The position numbers were made by a program, and so were the translations under genes. Below the pieces are notes generated by a model. The model worked only from the letters and a program-made list of their open reading frames with translations, was not told the origin of the DNA and ran no database searches. 64,000 nt of DNA from Lysinibacillus fusiformis (GTDB lineage Bacteria; Bacillota; Bacilli; Bacillales_A; Planococcaceae), in the NCBI RefSeq assembly GCF_003049525.1, contig NZ_PYWL01000003.1, positions 372,001-436,000 of the forward strand, written 5' to 3'. Positions 1-9,013 of the stretch are shown piece by piece (within the stretch, counting starts at the first letter, position 1; each line of letters begins with the position of its first letter).

Positions 1-1
1 G

Positions 2-307
2 AGAGATTATCGGATCTTATCGGAAAAGAATTTTATCGGTAGAGCAGAAGACATGCATATTCGAATTGCTGGAGACAATTCCATCTCTAAACGTAATCAT
101 GCAGTCATTGTATATGATCCTAAAAAACGTAACTTTTACTTGCTACCCGGAGATGCATCAGGACTAGCTTATCTAAATAATGAAGCGGTTTATACACCAA
201 CTGAATTAGCAGCCTATGATGTTATTCAGTTAGGGAGAAGTATGTTTTTATTTATTCCACTTTGTGGCGTCCACTTTGAATGGGAAAACAATCAAAGTGA
301 GGAATGA
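2..307 (+). CDS. FHA-domain protein, 3' part (start lies upstream of the window)
   Basis: The frame is open from the first bases, so only the C-terminal ~101 residues are present. They form most of a forkhead-associated phosphothreonine-binding fold: a GRAED segment, then HIRIAGDNSISKRNHAVI, matching the FHA pattern GR-x-x-D...I...D..IS+.HA, then strands with NNEAVYTPTELAAYDVIQLG. FHA proteins read kinase/phosphatase signals; in type VI secretion systems FHA proteins (Fha/TagH) act with a kinase and a PP2C phosphatase. Here a PP2C gene starts 6 bp downstream, fitting a phospho-signalling pair. What lies N-terminal to the FHA module cannot be seen. FHA assignment is firm; role in an injection system is inferred from neighbours. 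Confidence 0.85.
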   Translation, partial: RDYRILSEKNFIGRAEDMHIRIAGDNSISKRNHAVIVYDPKKRNFYLLPGDASGLAYLNNEAVYTPTELAAYDVIQLGRSMFLFIPLCGVHFEWENNQSEE

Positions 308-313
308 TGACGA

Positions 314-1153
314 ATGGACCATAAGCTAGTACCTTACATAATTGCATTAATTTTTATTGTTGTACTTATTTTTTTACTCATCATACGAGGTATCCTTGCT
401 CAAAAAATGGAAAAAGGGAAAATTTACATTGGAAATGGTCAGACGATAGGAAGGCGGGATGAACAGGATGATTATTTCTCAACCGCTGAGACGGCACAAG
501 GCACAATCGCGGTGCTTGCAGATGGGATTAGTGGGTTAGCCAATGGTCGCATGGCCAGTACGATCGCAGTGACCACATTTATAGAAGAATTTAAAAAGCT
601 TGGTAACCTCAATCAGCTACAAGATTTTTTAAAGAAAGCAGCTATGGCGAGTAATCATATGATCGTAGAAAACTTGAATGGCTCCAATGGAGGAACAACA
701 TTAGTCACCGCCATTATTGATAATGATGGCTACTTACATTGGGGTGCGGTAGGTGATAGTGTTATCACGATTTTTAGAAACGGTGAATTTTTAGCGATTA
801 ACCAAAAACATATTTTTGAATCGGTATTAACTGAACGTTATATTGCGGGTGAAATATCGCAACTTGAAGTGCAGGAAAATCCTTTGAAAAAGCGATTAAT
901 AAATTATTTGGGATATGAAGGCTTTAAAAATCTAGATACAGGAAATAATCCTATTCAACTACATAAAGGAGACAAGGTTTGCCTATTTAGTGATGGAATC
1001 TATGATGCTTTAACAGAGGTTGAAATGGAAAAAATCCTCTCTCAGCAAGCTCCACCCTATGATTTAGCACAAAACATTATAAAAGCCGTTGAACAAAAAC
1101 GCCTAAAGAATCAAGACAATGCGACCATCTTGATTTTGGAAAAAATATGGTGA
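314..1153 (+). CDS. Membrane-anchored PP2C-type Ser/Thr protein phosphatase
   Basis: 279 residues. Residues ~7-27 form one hydrophobic helix, so the enzyme is probably membrane-tethered with the catalytic domain in the cytoplasm. The PPM/PP2C metal-binding motifs are all visible: GRRDEQDDY near residue 47, VLADGISG near 70, FSDGIYDAL near 225 and QDNATIL near 268. These Asp residues hold the two metal ions that hydrolyse phospho-Ser/Thr. It sits between the FHA gene (6 bp upstream) and a second PP2C-like gene (26 bp downstream), suggesting a phosphorylation switch controlling the cluster, as Fha/PppA do in T6SS. No kinase is in the window; it may lie upstream. Active phosphatase is well supported, its target unknown. 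Confidence 0.88.
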   Translation: MDHKLVPYIIALIFIVVLIFLLIIRGILAQKMEKGKIYIGNGQTIGRRDEQDDYFSTAETAQGTIAVLADGISGLANGRMASTIAVTTFIEEFKKLGNLNQLQDFLKKAAMASNHMIVENLNGSNGGTTLVTAIIDNDGYLHWGAVGDSVITIFRNGEFLAINQKHIFESVLTERYIAGEISQLEVQENPLKKRLINYLGYEGFKNLDTGNNPIQLHKGDKVCLFSDGIYDALTEVEMEKILSQQAPPYDLAQNIIKAVEQKRLKNQDNATILILEKIW

Positions 1154-1179
1154 CGGGGGAATAGAGAAGGAGGAGACTT

Positions 1180-2790
1180 ATGAGAAAGGAAAATTGTGAC
1201 TTTAAAACTAGTTTTCTATCTGAAGCTGGGTCCTTTCTGCAAAATAAAGACTACTTTGCGTATACAGAACTCGATGATGTTGCTTGTTGGGTAGCCATAA
1301 AGGGCTTAGATGCGGATCAGGAAATTAGCAGTGCCGAGCTTGCAGTAAAGGCTATTTTGGAACGTTTTATGGAAAAACCAACTATGTCGAGAAGAAGTAT
1401 AAAAAAATATCTCAAGCATGCACAGAATATACTTCAAGCTCAAAGTTTACGTGTAAGATTGAAGGCTAGTGTTGTCATAGTTGTTTCGGATTATTCAAAG
1501 ATGATTGTGGCAGTAGCGGGAAATTCACGACTTTATCATTTCCGTAATGGCACATTAACCTACAAAAGCACGGACCAAAGTTTAGCACAGGAAATTGTGA
1601 ACAATCGAAATCGATCCTTAGATATTAGCCAGCATGAAGAGAGAGGGAATTTGCTAAATTATCTTGGTAAGCCAAATGATTTCCAACCATTTGTGTCTAA
1701 GAAAATGAAGCTCATGGATGGGGATGCCTTATTACTTTGTACGGCAGGATTCTGGGAAGATGTTAGTGAGATTGAGATGGCCGATGCACTTGAAGGTGCA
1801 AAGGATTCAGAACAATATACCGATTTATTGGAAGAAATTTTGTTAAGTAGACAAAGAAAAGTGGTAGAAAACTATACGGTTGCTGCAGTATTTGTTAATA
1901 AAGTTTATCAGGAAACAAATAAAAACAAGAAAAAGTATATAAAAATGATTGCTGCTGCATTAGTAGTAGCGTTGGTTGTAGGTGGTAGCACCATTTTTTA
2001 TCAAGCAAAACAAGCTAAAAAAATTGCTGAGCTATCAGTAGAAATGAAGGATCATGAAAAGAGTGGCAATCAATATTTTCAGGATGGAAATTATGATGAA
2101 GCACTCCTTGCATATAGTGAGGGCCGAAATGCGGCAAAGAAATTGAAAGATCCTATACATAGAAATTTACTAGCTAGAAAATTAAGAGTGACACAACTCA
2201 TTATCAATGGTGATCAATCAGCGGAAACTGGAAAATTTGCTGAGGCGTTGGAACACTATGAAAAAGCAAAAAAAGAGGGAAAAATCATTAATGGATTCGG
2301 TAAGGGAGAGGTAGTGCAAAGAATTGAAAATATGGATTCCATCGTTGAGATTGTTGACGCCATCAAGGATGCTGATTTTCGCTTTGAGGCTGAGGATTAC
2401 AATGGTGCCTTAGCCATCTACCAAAAGGCTAGAAAAAAAGCACTGGCTATTTCTTTTACTGGCGAGCCACAGATTAAAACAAAAATAGAGGACACAGAGG
2501 AAAAAATAAAAGAATTAGAAAAGGCCCAAAAAGAATTAAAGGCAGAAGGATTAGAAAAGAATGGCGATCAGAGCTATGCCCGTCAGGAATACGCAAAAGC
2601 AATAGAATCCTATACGCTTGCTCAAGAGATTTATCAGGAAACAGAATTATTGGCAAAGGTTTTAGGGCTAGAGAGAAAAATTATGAATGTAAATGATAAA
2701 TTGAATCCTATTCCACAAGGACAAGCACCGGAAAATGCTATCCCGAACGAGGCAGACTTACCGATTGATGAAGTACCTGATGCCAGTTAG
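1180..2790 (+). CDS. PP2C-like pseudophosphatase with transmembrane helix and TPR-like repeats
   Basis: 536 residues after a GGAGGA ribosome site. Residues 1-245 follow the PP2C layout, but the metal ligands are gone: the ADG position reads AIKG, the SDG position reads TAGFWED, and the final DNAT motif reads ENYTVA. So it is probably a non-catalytic pseudophosphatase that senses or scaffolds. Residues ~255-275 are a single transmembrane helix. The rest holds four TPR-like helical units, recognisable by GNQYFQDGNYDEALLAY, GDQSAETGKFAEALEHYEKA, a unit with EDYNGALAIYQKA and NGDQSYARQEYAKAIESYTL, with a charged coiled segment between them, and a short Pro/Asp-rich tail. Paired with the active phosphatase upstream. 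The topology would place the repeats across the membrane from the PP2C-like domain. Function inferred only. Confidence 0.75.
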   Translation: MRKENCDFKTSFLSEAGSFLQNKDYFAYTELDDVACWVAIKGLDADQEISSAELAVKAILERFMEKPTMSRRSIKKYLKHAQNILQAQSLRVRLKASVVIVVSDYSKMIVAVAGNSRLYHFRNGTLTYKSTDQSLAQEIVNNRNRSLDISQHEERGNLLNYLGKPNDFQPFVSKKMKLMDGDALLLCTAGFWEDVSEIEMADALEGAKDSEQYTDLLEEILLSRQRKVVENYTVAAVFVNKVYQETNKNKKKYIKMIAAALVVALVVGGSTIFYQAKQAKKIAELSVEMKDHEKSGNQYFQDGNYDEALLAYSEGRNAAKKLKDPIHRNLLARKLRVTQLIINGDQSAETGKFAEALEHYEKAKKEGKIINGFGKGEVVQRIENMDSIVEIVDAIKDADFRFEAEDYNGALAIYQKARKKALAISFTGEPQIKTKIEDTEEKIKELEKAQKELKAEGLEKNGDQSYARQEYAKAIESYTLAQEIYQETELLAKVLGLERKIMNVNDKLNPIPQGQAPENAIPNEADLPIDEVPDAS

Positions 2791-2827
2791 CAATCCAATT
2801 CTGGGTTTATGAAAGAAGGAAAGTAAA

Positions 2828-4105
2828 TTGTTAAAAGAGCTCATGTTCGAACGTTTACGAAAAATAGAAGATTTAGAGCAACGTCAATTACTAAAGGATA
2901 TTGTAAGTGGTGTCTTTGTAAATCTTATCGACTATCAAGAGGATATGAACCGCAAGCTTGAGGAGCGTATTTTCAATGAGATGGATGATATAGAGAATAA
3001 ATACGATATCTATGCAACACTGCTTCCTAGGGAGGATGTCGATCCCATCCATGACTGTTTATTTCCAATATGTCCAACAGATGTAGAGGAGAAAAAAATT
3101 TACACGGATAAGCTTCTTGGGTCCATTAAAAAGCATGAACCGGCAATGCTCATGACTATATTTTTAGCGTGTAATTCGGATGTGATTCAACATTTACTTG
3201 CACAGCCAAGAATATTTAGAGGAAGTTTAAAGACGTCAGAGGGTCAGGTTGAGATTCAAGTTGGCTTGATAAAGAATAATCGTTATGTAAAGGAAATCGA
3301 AAAGCTGTACTCTATTTTTCAAATAAATGGCCTTCCTTGGAAAACGATTAATCATCCATTTGTTCATAAATTTCTGGATGTCATCGTTGTAGACTGTCCG
3401 ACGTTACATGAAGATGTGGAAATAGAAGAAGTGACGATTGATTTAGAGGAATATGAGCAATACAAACGATTGAACATGGTGCCGCTTTGGAATATTCAAC
3501 CCCATGTGGTGAAGAATAGTGGTTTTCCATTCCCGGCTATAGATAGAGTCAATTTTGAGCATGTCTTATCATTACGAAAAACGGGTAATCAACATGGCTA
3601 TGTCATCGATACAGAAGAGGAAAATGTTAGGTATGTAAAACGTTCAGACCATGAACTGACAATTGTTTCGCCACTAGAGCAATCGGGAGAATGGCGATTA
3701 TTAAAAATTGCTAAAGTAGAGCAGGAGCATATTGGCAAATTAAATTTTGCGCTAGTTTCAAATAGTCGTAATGACTATTTTATGCACAAGCTTTCTTATA
3801 AAAATAATCAAAACGTTTCTACAAAAGGAGAAATTATTCGGCTGATAAATTCCTTTGAGGCAGCAGATATGCTTGAACTAGTGAAAATTGATGTTTTCGA
3901 GGAACACGAACCAATAGGGAGTCGTAACCTTATTCAACCATTTTTAATGGATAGACAAGAAGGAAGCAATTATAAAAAAACAATGCTATTGCAATTCTTA
4001 TCTAAACAAGATAGAGACTTTATTGCGAATGATGTATTAAGCTTCCTGATTGCTGAAATACAAAGACATTTTATGGAATATAAATGTGTGGGTAAATGGC
4101 TATGA
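2828..4105 (+). CDS. Conserved-cluster protein of unknown function (425 aa)
   Basis: Start is TTG at 2828, preceded by a purine-rich GAAAGAAGGAAAG ribosome site. The protein is soluble-looking: no signal peptide or membrane helix, an acidic coiled N-terminus (residues 1-60, rich in Arg/Glu/Leu), then a mixed alpha/beta body with a VDCPTLHEDVEIEEV segment and a C-terminal helical region. I do not recognise a family. It overlaps the next gene by 10 bp, so the two are probably co-translated. Its place between the phospho-signalling genes and the VgrG/toxin genes suggests a baseplate or assembly component of the same apparatus, but that is inference from position only. Confidence 0.6.
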   Translation: MLKELMFERLRKIEDLEQRQLLKDIVSGVFVNLIDYQEDMNRKLEERIFNEMDDIENKYDIYATLLPREDVDPIHDCLFPICPTDVEEKKIYTDKLLGSIKKHEPAMLMTIFLACNSDVIQHLLAQPRIFRGSLKTSEGQVEIQVGLIKNNRYVKEIEKLYSIFQINGLPWKTINHPFVHKFLDVIVVDCPTLHEDVEIEEVTIDLEEYEQYKRLNMVPLWNIQPHVVKNSGFPFPAIDRVNFEHVLSLRKTGNQHGYVIDTEEENVRYVKRSDHELTIVSPLEQSGEWRLLKIAKVEQEHIGKLNFALVSNSRNDYFMHKLSYKNNQNVSTKGEIIRLINSFEAADMLELVKIDVFEEHEPIGSRNLIQPFLMDRQEGSNYKKTMLLQFLSKQDRDFIANDVLSFLIAEIQRHFMEYKCVGKWL

Positions 4106-4791
4106 ATTATATTTGGGATTTACTAATTAAAACAGAAGATGAAGGCTTTCAAACAAAGGATATTTACTTTCACCTAGCTCAAATTTATTCACCGTATATG
4201 GAGCTTAGTCCACAGCTATTAAATTCACAGGTAGTAGAGCAGCATGTTGAAGTAAATCCTTATTATCGTTATTTTCAAATCTTTAAAGACCTGTTTCATC
4301 CTGATCATACATCAGATAAAGAGTTTAGAGACTGCCTATTAGATATAACCTTACACTTTTTAGCTGAGATTGATCGCATGCAAGGTATGAATAAAAAAGA
4401 ATTTTATATTCGCTTTATCCTGAGGGATATTCAGGCAAATGTATTTGGAAAACGGGTTCACGATCATATCAAGCTTTTTTCTAAAAAGGAACAAGAAATT
4501 GTGGCATTAAACATGCTTAGACTCTATCAAACAGGCGAAGAAATATACCTGATCAAAGACACGCTGAAAAATATTTTTAAAAATTGTTTCATTTACGTTA
4601 AGTCCGAGGAAAAAGCTGAGTTACTTCTTTACATTCAGCAAAAAAAGACAGAAAAAAATAGTAAAAAGGTTGAGCTCATTCAAGAGATTTTTCTGCCAGT
4701 TGGCTACCATATAGAAGTTTATTGGCAATACCATTTTGGCATTATAGGATTAGAAGAGACCATGATGCTAGATCGAATAGCTCTTTATTAA
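4096..4791 (+). CDS. Conserved-cluster protein of unknown function (231 aa), possible baseplate-type component
   Basis: Starts at ATG 4096 inside the 3' end of the previous gene (10-bp overlap). Mostly helical and charged. The last 45 residues include FLPVGYHIEVYWQYHFGIIG and then ETMMLDRIALY, a tail that loosely recalls the C-terminal segment of small phage baseplate wedge proteins, but I cannot assign it to a family. No signal peptide or membrane helix. Translational coupling to its upstream neighbour suggests the two products act as partners. Next gene begins 22 bp downstream behind a strong GGGAGGG site. Confidence 0.6.
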   Translation: MAMNYIWDLLIKTEDEGFQTKDIYFHLAQIYSPYMELSPQLLNSQVVEQHVEVNPYYRYFQIFKDLFHPDHTSDKEFRDCLLDITLHFLAEIDRMQGMNKKEFYIRFILRDIQANVFGKRVHDHIKLFSKKEQEIVALNMLRLYQTGEEIYLIKDTLKNIFKNCFIYVKSEEKAELLLYIQQKKTEKNSKKVELIQEIFLPVGYHIEVYWQYHFGIIGLEETMMLDRIALY

Positions 4792-4813
4792 AGAGAGCAA
4801 GGGAGGGCTATAG

Positions 4814-7462
4814 GTGACGACCAAATACTCGTATAAATTGAATTTGAATAAGCGTTATTCAGAAAAAAAATATATGACCTATACACGTGTAGAGCTAATG
4901 GAAATGACAACCTTTCAGCTTAGAAATATTTGTTATAAGGAAAAGCTCATAACAGGTTTAATTAATACGCTGACAAGGGACGAATTAATTGAAAAGATTT
5001 TAAGATATCGTGGGGCTGAGGAACATCTTCTCATAAAAGAGAACCAAGATGGGGGCTTTGAAAGAGTAGAAGAGGCTTTGCAAAAATATTTAAAGACGCC
5101 GCTTTCTGATAATGGGGATATTAAAATCCCCGCCAAAATGAATGTCTATAAAGGTATGAAAATAGATAAACCTGATCAATATTTAGTTGAAACAGGTGGG
5201 TTTCTAGTGGAATCCAATGTATTACTTGTGAATGAGCAGCTAGAGTTATGTGGAATTTTAAATATTGTAAAGGATGATGAAAGACCACAAAGTTATTATT
5301 TAACTGCCGATCAAGCACTTGGCATACGTGAAACAAAAAATAAAAACTATAGCTTTATTTTTTTACGGAAGCAAGATTCTGAGTATATGTATAAAACGTA
5401 CTATCAGGAAATTCCGCTACCACCAACAAATTTACATTATTACAAAGTACCGATACCAGATTTAGAGATGAAGCAATTAGAGACGACAAATGCTATCCTT
5501 GCGATTGATTTTGGTACAACAAATACAACTGCCGGTGTTTTTTTGGATAGTGATTATGTCTCATCTCCTTGTAGCCATGACCTTTTAAATAAGAGAATTG
5601 AGCTTAATAGCATTAATTTTGTCCAATTCCCAGACGCACTCCATCAAAATGAATGGATTGAAGTAGTGCCCACAGTGCTTTCAGTAGCAGATTGCTCGAA
5701 CACTGAGCATGTCAGCTATCATTTTGGCTATGAAGCGCTTAAAGTGATGAAAAAAAATAGTTATACATCTTTGGCTACTAAATTTCAGGGAATCAAGCGT
5801 TGGGTTAGTAATTATGCAAAATTAGAAGAAGTGATGGATGCGAATGGCAATACAGCACTTGTCCCGCGTAGTCAAATCATCAGAGAATTTTTACTTTATA
5901 TCATACGTATGGCTGAGCACCAATTTAAGTGTCGATTTAAACATTTGCATATTTCAAGTCCTGTCAAGTTGAAAACTCAATTTTTAGATATGTTTCAGGC
6001 CATATTACCTGAATATCAAATTGAAACAGAGCATGCTCTTGATGAAGGGATGTCCGTTTTATATAACACAATCGCCAATCAAATTGAGAATCAAAGCTTT
6101 ATGGATAGTAAGGAATACAAAGCACTTGTTATTGATTGTGGTGGGGGAACGACAGACCTCTCTTCCTGTAAGTTTCGCATAGAGGACGGCCACATTTCCT
6201 ACAAAATTGATATTCATACAACCTATGAAAATGGTGATACCAATTTTGGAGGTAATAATATTACATACCGCATTTTCCAATTTATGAAAATTGTATTTGC
6301 GAACTATTATAGCCGGGGGAAAAATGCGTATGACATTGATGCGTTAATTGATATCCCCGGAAAAGATATTTATCGATATGTAGATGATTATGGCGTAGAG
6401 GCCATCTACAAGCAATTCGAAAAAGCATTTGAGGATGCTGAATCTATCATTCCTACACGCTTTAAGGAATATGAAAATCGGACACGTGATGCGTATCTAA
6501 GAGTTCGCAATAATCATTATTTTTTATGGGAAATGGCAGAGGAAATGAAGAAGGAATTTTTCCGCAAAACGGGTATTTTGAGAAGCCGCTTTTATTCGGA
6601 AAGCGATACACAGCAGGATAGTGATTTGAATATTACAACAGTAGATCGCTGGTGCTTATCACTATTAGAACATCATCAATTTAAAGATGTTTACGATTAT
6701 CCAAATGTTTTTTTCAATATTAAAGAAATCAATCATCTTATAAAAGCAGATATTTACGATATTGTACGCGAATTTTTAGAGGAGTTTTATGAAAGTGGCA
6801 TGCTTGGTGAATATTCCATTATTAAGCTGACTGGACAATCCTGTAAAATTGATGCCTTCCGAGAGGCTTTAAAAGAGTTTGTGCCAGGCCGTAGCATTGA
6901 GTTTAGGCAAAAGGCTGAAAATGTAGGGAAAGTGCCAGAATTAAAGCTTGCCTGCTTAAGAGGAGCATTGCGTTACTTAAATGCGAAAAAAATTGGCATG
7001 ATTGAAACGACCGTTACGAATAATGCTCCTATAGTACCTTATTCTGTTAGTGCATTTACACATAACCGGCAAGAAAAACTTCTTATCAGTAGCTTAGAAC
7101 GATTAAATCAAATTCATGGAACTATTTCACGCCCATGGGGAGTCACAGAGGTCGAATTTTTCCTAACTGGAAGTGATCATCAGACAACCCAAAAGTACAC
7201 CTATTTCAATAGGCAGGAAAATTTTGTACCCGTGCTTTATGAGAGTATTGTGTCGTTCTATTCCAATAAAATTCCACAGGACGAGACTGATTCAATAGCC
7301 AATGGTGAAGTGAAATTTTTCGTCTTCGCAGGAGAGGATCATTGGGGCTTCCATGTAGTACCAGTGGCTAGGAAAGAGGAGCAGCTGTTTATTGGCAGCA
7401 AGGAATTCTTTGCCTTTGAAACGGATCTATCAGAGTTAGATTTCTTTGATGGTTTAAAGTAA
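4814..7462 (+). CDS. Hsp70/actin-like ATPase, SrfB-type, with N-terminal SAP-like segment
   Basis: 882 residues, GTG start behind GGGAGGG. Residues ~22-66 (VELMEMTTFQLRNICYKEKL and a TRDELIEKIL helix) resemble a SAP/Rho-N helix-extended-loop domain. The ATPase core shows the actin/Hsp70 signatures: phosphate-1 LAIDFGTTNTTAG near residue 229, phosphate-2 VIDCGGGTTDLSS near 438 and an adenosine-type motif KLTGQSCKIDAFREAL near 675. Large size and motif spacing fit SrfB-like proteins, known from the Salmonella srfABC locus and from injection-type gene clusters of Firmicutes. A chaperone or cargo-loading ATPase for the neighbouring VgrG/toxin proteins is a reasonable but unproven role. ATPase superfamily is firm; the SrfB label is a similarity call from memory. 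Confidence 0.75.
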   Translation: MTTKYSYKLNLNKRYSEKKYMTYTRVELMEMTTFQLRNICYKEKLITGLINTLTRDELIEKILRYRGAEEHLLIKENQDGGFERVEEALQKYLKTPLSDNGDIKIPAKMNVYKGMKIDKPDQYLVETGGFLVESNVLLVNEQLELCGILNIVKDDERPQSYYLTADQALGIRETKNKNYSFIFLRKQDSEYMYKTYYQEIPLPPTNLHYYKVPIPDLEMKQLETTNAILAIDFGTTNTTAGVFLDSDYVSSPCSHDLLNKRIELNSINFVQFPDALHQNEWIEVVPTVLSVADCSNTEHVSYHFGYEALKVMKKNSYTSLATKFQGIKRWVSNYAKLEEVMDANGNTALVPRSQIIREFLLYIIRMAEHQFKCRFKHLHISSPVKLKTQFLDMFQAILPEYQIETEHALDEGMSVLYNTIANQIENQSFMDSKEYKALVIDCGGGTTDLSSCKFRIEDGHISYKIDIHTTYENGDTNFGGNNITYRIFQFMKIVFANYYSRGKNAYDIDALIDIPGKDIYRYVDDYGVEAIYKQFEKAFEDAESIIPTRFKEYENRTRDAYLRVRNNHYFLWEMAEEMKKEFFRKTGILRSRFYSESDTQQDSDLNITTVDRWCLSLLEHHQFKDVYDYPNVFFNIKEINHLIKADIYDIVREFLEEFYESGMLGEYSIIKLTGQSCKIDAFREALKEFVPGRSIEFRQKAENVGKVPELKLACLRGALRYLNAKKIGMIETTVTNNAPIVPYSVSAFTHNRQEKLLISSLERLNQIHGTISRPWGVTEVEFFLTGSDHQTTQKYTYFNRQENFVPVLYESIVSFYSNKIPQDETDSIANGEVKFFVFAGEDHWGFHVVPVARKEEQLFIGSKEFFAFETDLSELDFFDGLK

Positions 7463-7500
7463 GTAGGCATCTGCTAAAAAATAAAAGAGGAGAATAACAG

Positions 7501-8286
7501 ATGTTTACAAATCAATATCCACATTTTCAAAAAGGAAGAATTTTAAAGCTGGAAATGCTAGAGAACCTGCGGGATTTCCCGAGAGAGTTTTTAGATCTCT
7601 ATTTCGAGGAATACTCAAACGGCATTATAGCAGGTTGTCATATTCATGTAACAGATACAAGCATTATTCTAACCAAGGGCATCCTGAAACATAATAAAAG
7701 ACTCTATATGCTACATAGTAGCTATGAGCTGCCTTATGAGGCAACGGGAAATGAAATGATAGTAAAGGTGCGTTTTGCTGAAGAAGTAAATCATTTGGAT
7801 TTCACGCAATTTACAACGACTATTGTTCTTGATAACTCCATGTATCTTGCCCCCAATGAATTGGAAATAGTGCGTTTTAAATTAAAGGTGGGAGCAAAAC
7901 TGCGATCAGAGCCTATTGATTTTTCGGATTATACCACTGAATACAATACCGTTAACTATCTTCACTGTGAATATGCAGGTGTACAAAAAAGTACCTATCA
8001 TCCTAAGGTTTTACAATGTTTTGCAAAGGAATTATTAAAAAATCGTCCAACCAATACTTATGACATAACATTTGCCTTAGCGTGTTTAAATGAAGAACGA
8101 GTACAGCGAGATGTCATTGAAATGTACATAAGTAATCGGTTAGAACTAGAGTTTCAACCATTTTCCAATAGTCAAATTCACAAATATTTATACCGTATAT
8201 TAGGTGAAGCCAAGAATGGTGGTCGTGGAACTGGGGCTAGTCCAATGCCTAGTCCAGGTCGACCAAAGCGAATGATCGTTGATTAG
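7501..8286 (+). CDS. Unknown protein between the SrfB-like ATPase and the DcrB-like gene (261 aa)
   Basis: Starts 38 bp after the ATPase gene behind GAGGAGAA. The N-terminal 60 residues (FQKGRILKLEMLENLRDFP, then a GIIAGCHIHVTDTSIILTKG stretch) show a beta-rich pattern of the sort found in phage tail and baseplate adaptor proteins, where strands are separated by ...G....G... turns; I cannot name the family. The C-terminal half is helical and ends in a Gly/Pro-rich, basic, probably disordered tail. No signal peptide. Position suggests a structural or adaptor subunit of the VgrG-bearing apparatus. Function unassigned. Confidence 0.6.
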   Translation: MFTNQYPHFQKGRILKLEMLENLRDFPREFLDLYFEEYSNGIIAGCHIHVTDTSIILTKGILKHNKRLYMLHSSYELPYEATGNEMIVKVRFAEEVNHLDFTQFTTTIVLDNSMYLAPNELEIVRFKLKVGAKLRSEPIDFSDYTTEYNTVNYLHCEYAGVQKSTYHPKVLQCFAKELLKNRPTNTYDITFALACLNEERVQRDVIEMYISNRLELEFQPFSNSQIHKYLYRILGEAKNGGRGTGASPMPSPGRPKRMIVD

Positions 8287-8335
8287 TTGAAAAGTAGTTG
8301 ATGAAAATACGTTGAAGAAGCGGAAGGTGAGTGGG

Positions 8336-9013
8336 ATGAAATTTTTAGATGAAAAGATTATTGCATTAAGAAATGAAATGAGAGATCAGGAACGACATGA
8401 GTTAGCCCAGCAGCAAGCGGCATTACAAGTGGAACAGGAGCCTGAACAAGACGAACAGGAAGATCTACAAGAAGTCGATATTTACCAACATGTTATCACC
8501 ATTGATGATGAAGAAGTACAAGTAATGGAGCAGTCATTATTGGATGGCAAAATGAAAATACGAATGCCAAAGCTTTTTTCTATTATGTCTGCTGAACTAG
8601 CGTCCTTAAAGTACCCATCTGAGCGTAGACCAAACCTAATTTATACAGATACCTCCTCATCAATCAATCTTGCCTTCAATTTGACACCACATCGATTAAA
8701 CGAGGAGGGAGTCGCTGGATTTCAAGAAAATATGATGGACATCCTTGAACAAGCTCAGCCGTCAGCAGATTGGCTAGATACAGAGGTTCTGACGATCGAT
8801 GGCAAAACAGTAGGCTTTTTAGAGGTCATTACACCTGCCATTGATGGGGAGATTTTTAATTTAATGTTCTTTGCCTCCGTAGAAGGGCGAGCACTTATTG
8901 GCACCTTCAATTGTATGGAGGATGATCTTGACACTTGGCGCCCTATCGCGAGAGCCATGATGGAATCCTTACAATTCGCTTCAAGTGAAGAGAAAGGAGG
9001 GGCAGTTCTATGA
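8336..9013 (+). CDS. DcrB/DUF1795-like (EagR-type) adaptor protein
   Basis: ATG 8336 is preferred because GGAAGGTGAGTGGG lies just before it. 225 residues: a highly acidic, Gln/Glu-rich N-terminus (~residues 15-55), then a DcrB/DUF1795-like domain of about 150 residues with IKMPKLFSIMSAEL-type opening, a central VLTIDGKTVGFLEVITPAID hairpin, and a closing GRALIGTFNCMEDDLDTWRP helix-strand unit ending in MMESLQF. In T6SS loci DUF1795 proteins (EagR) bind the transmembrane or N-terminal part of effectors and load them on VgrG. Here it overlaps the first VgrG gene (ATGA), which strengthens that reading. Domain assignment is moderate; the loading role is inference. Confidence 0.68.
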   Translation: MKFLDEKIIALRNEMRDQERHELAQQQAALQVEQEPEQDEQEDLQEVDIYQHVITIDDEEVQVMEQSLLDGKMKIRMPKLFSIMSAELASLKYPSERRPNLIYTDTSSSINLAFNLTPHRLNEEGVAGFQENMMDILEQAQPSADWLDTEVLTIDGKTVGFLEVITPAIDGEIFNLMFFASVEGRALIGTFNCMEDDLDTWRPIARAMMESLQFASSEEKGGAVL

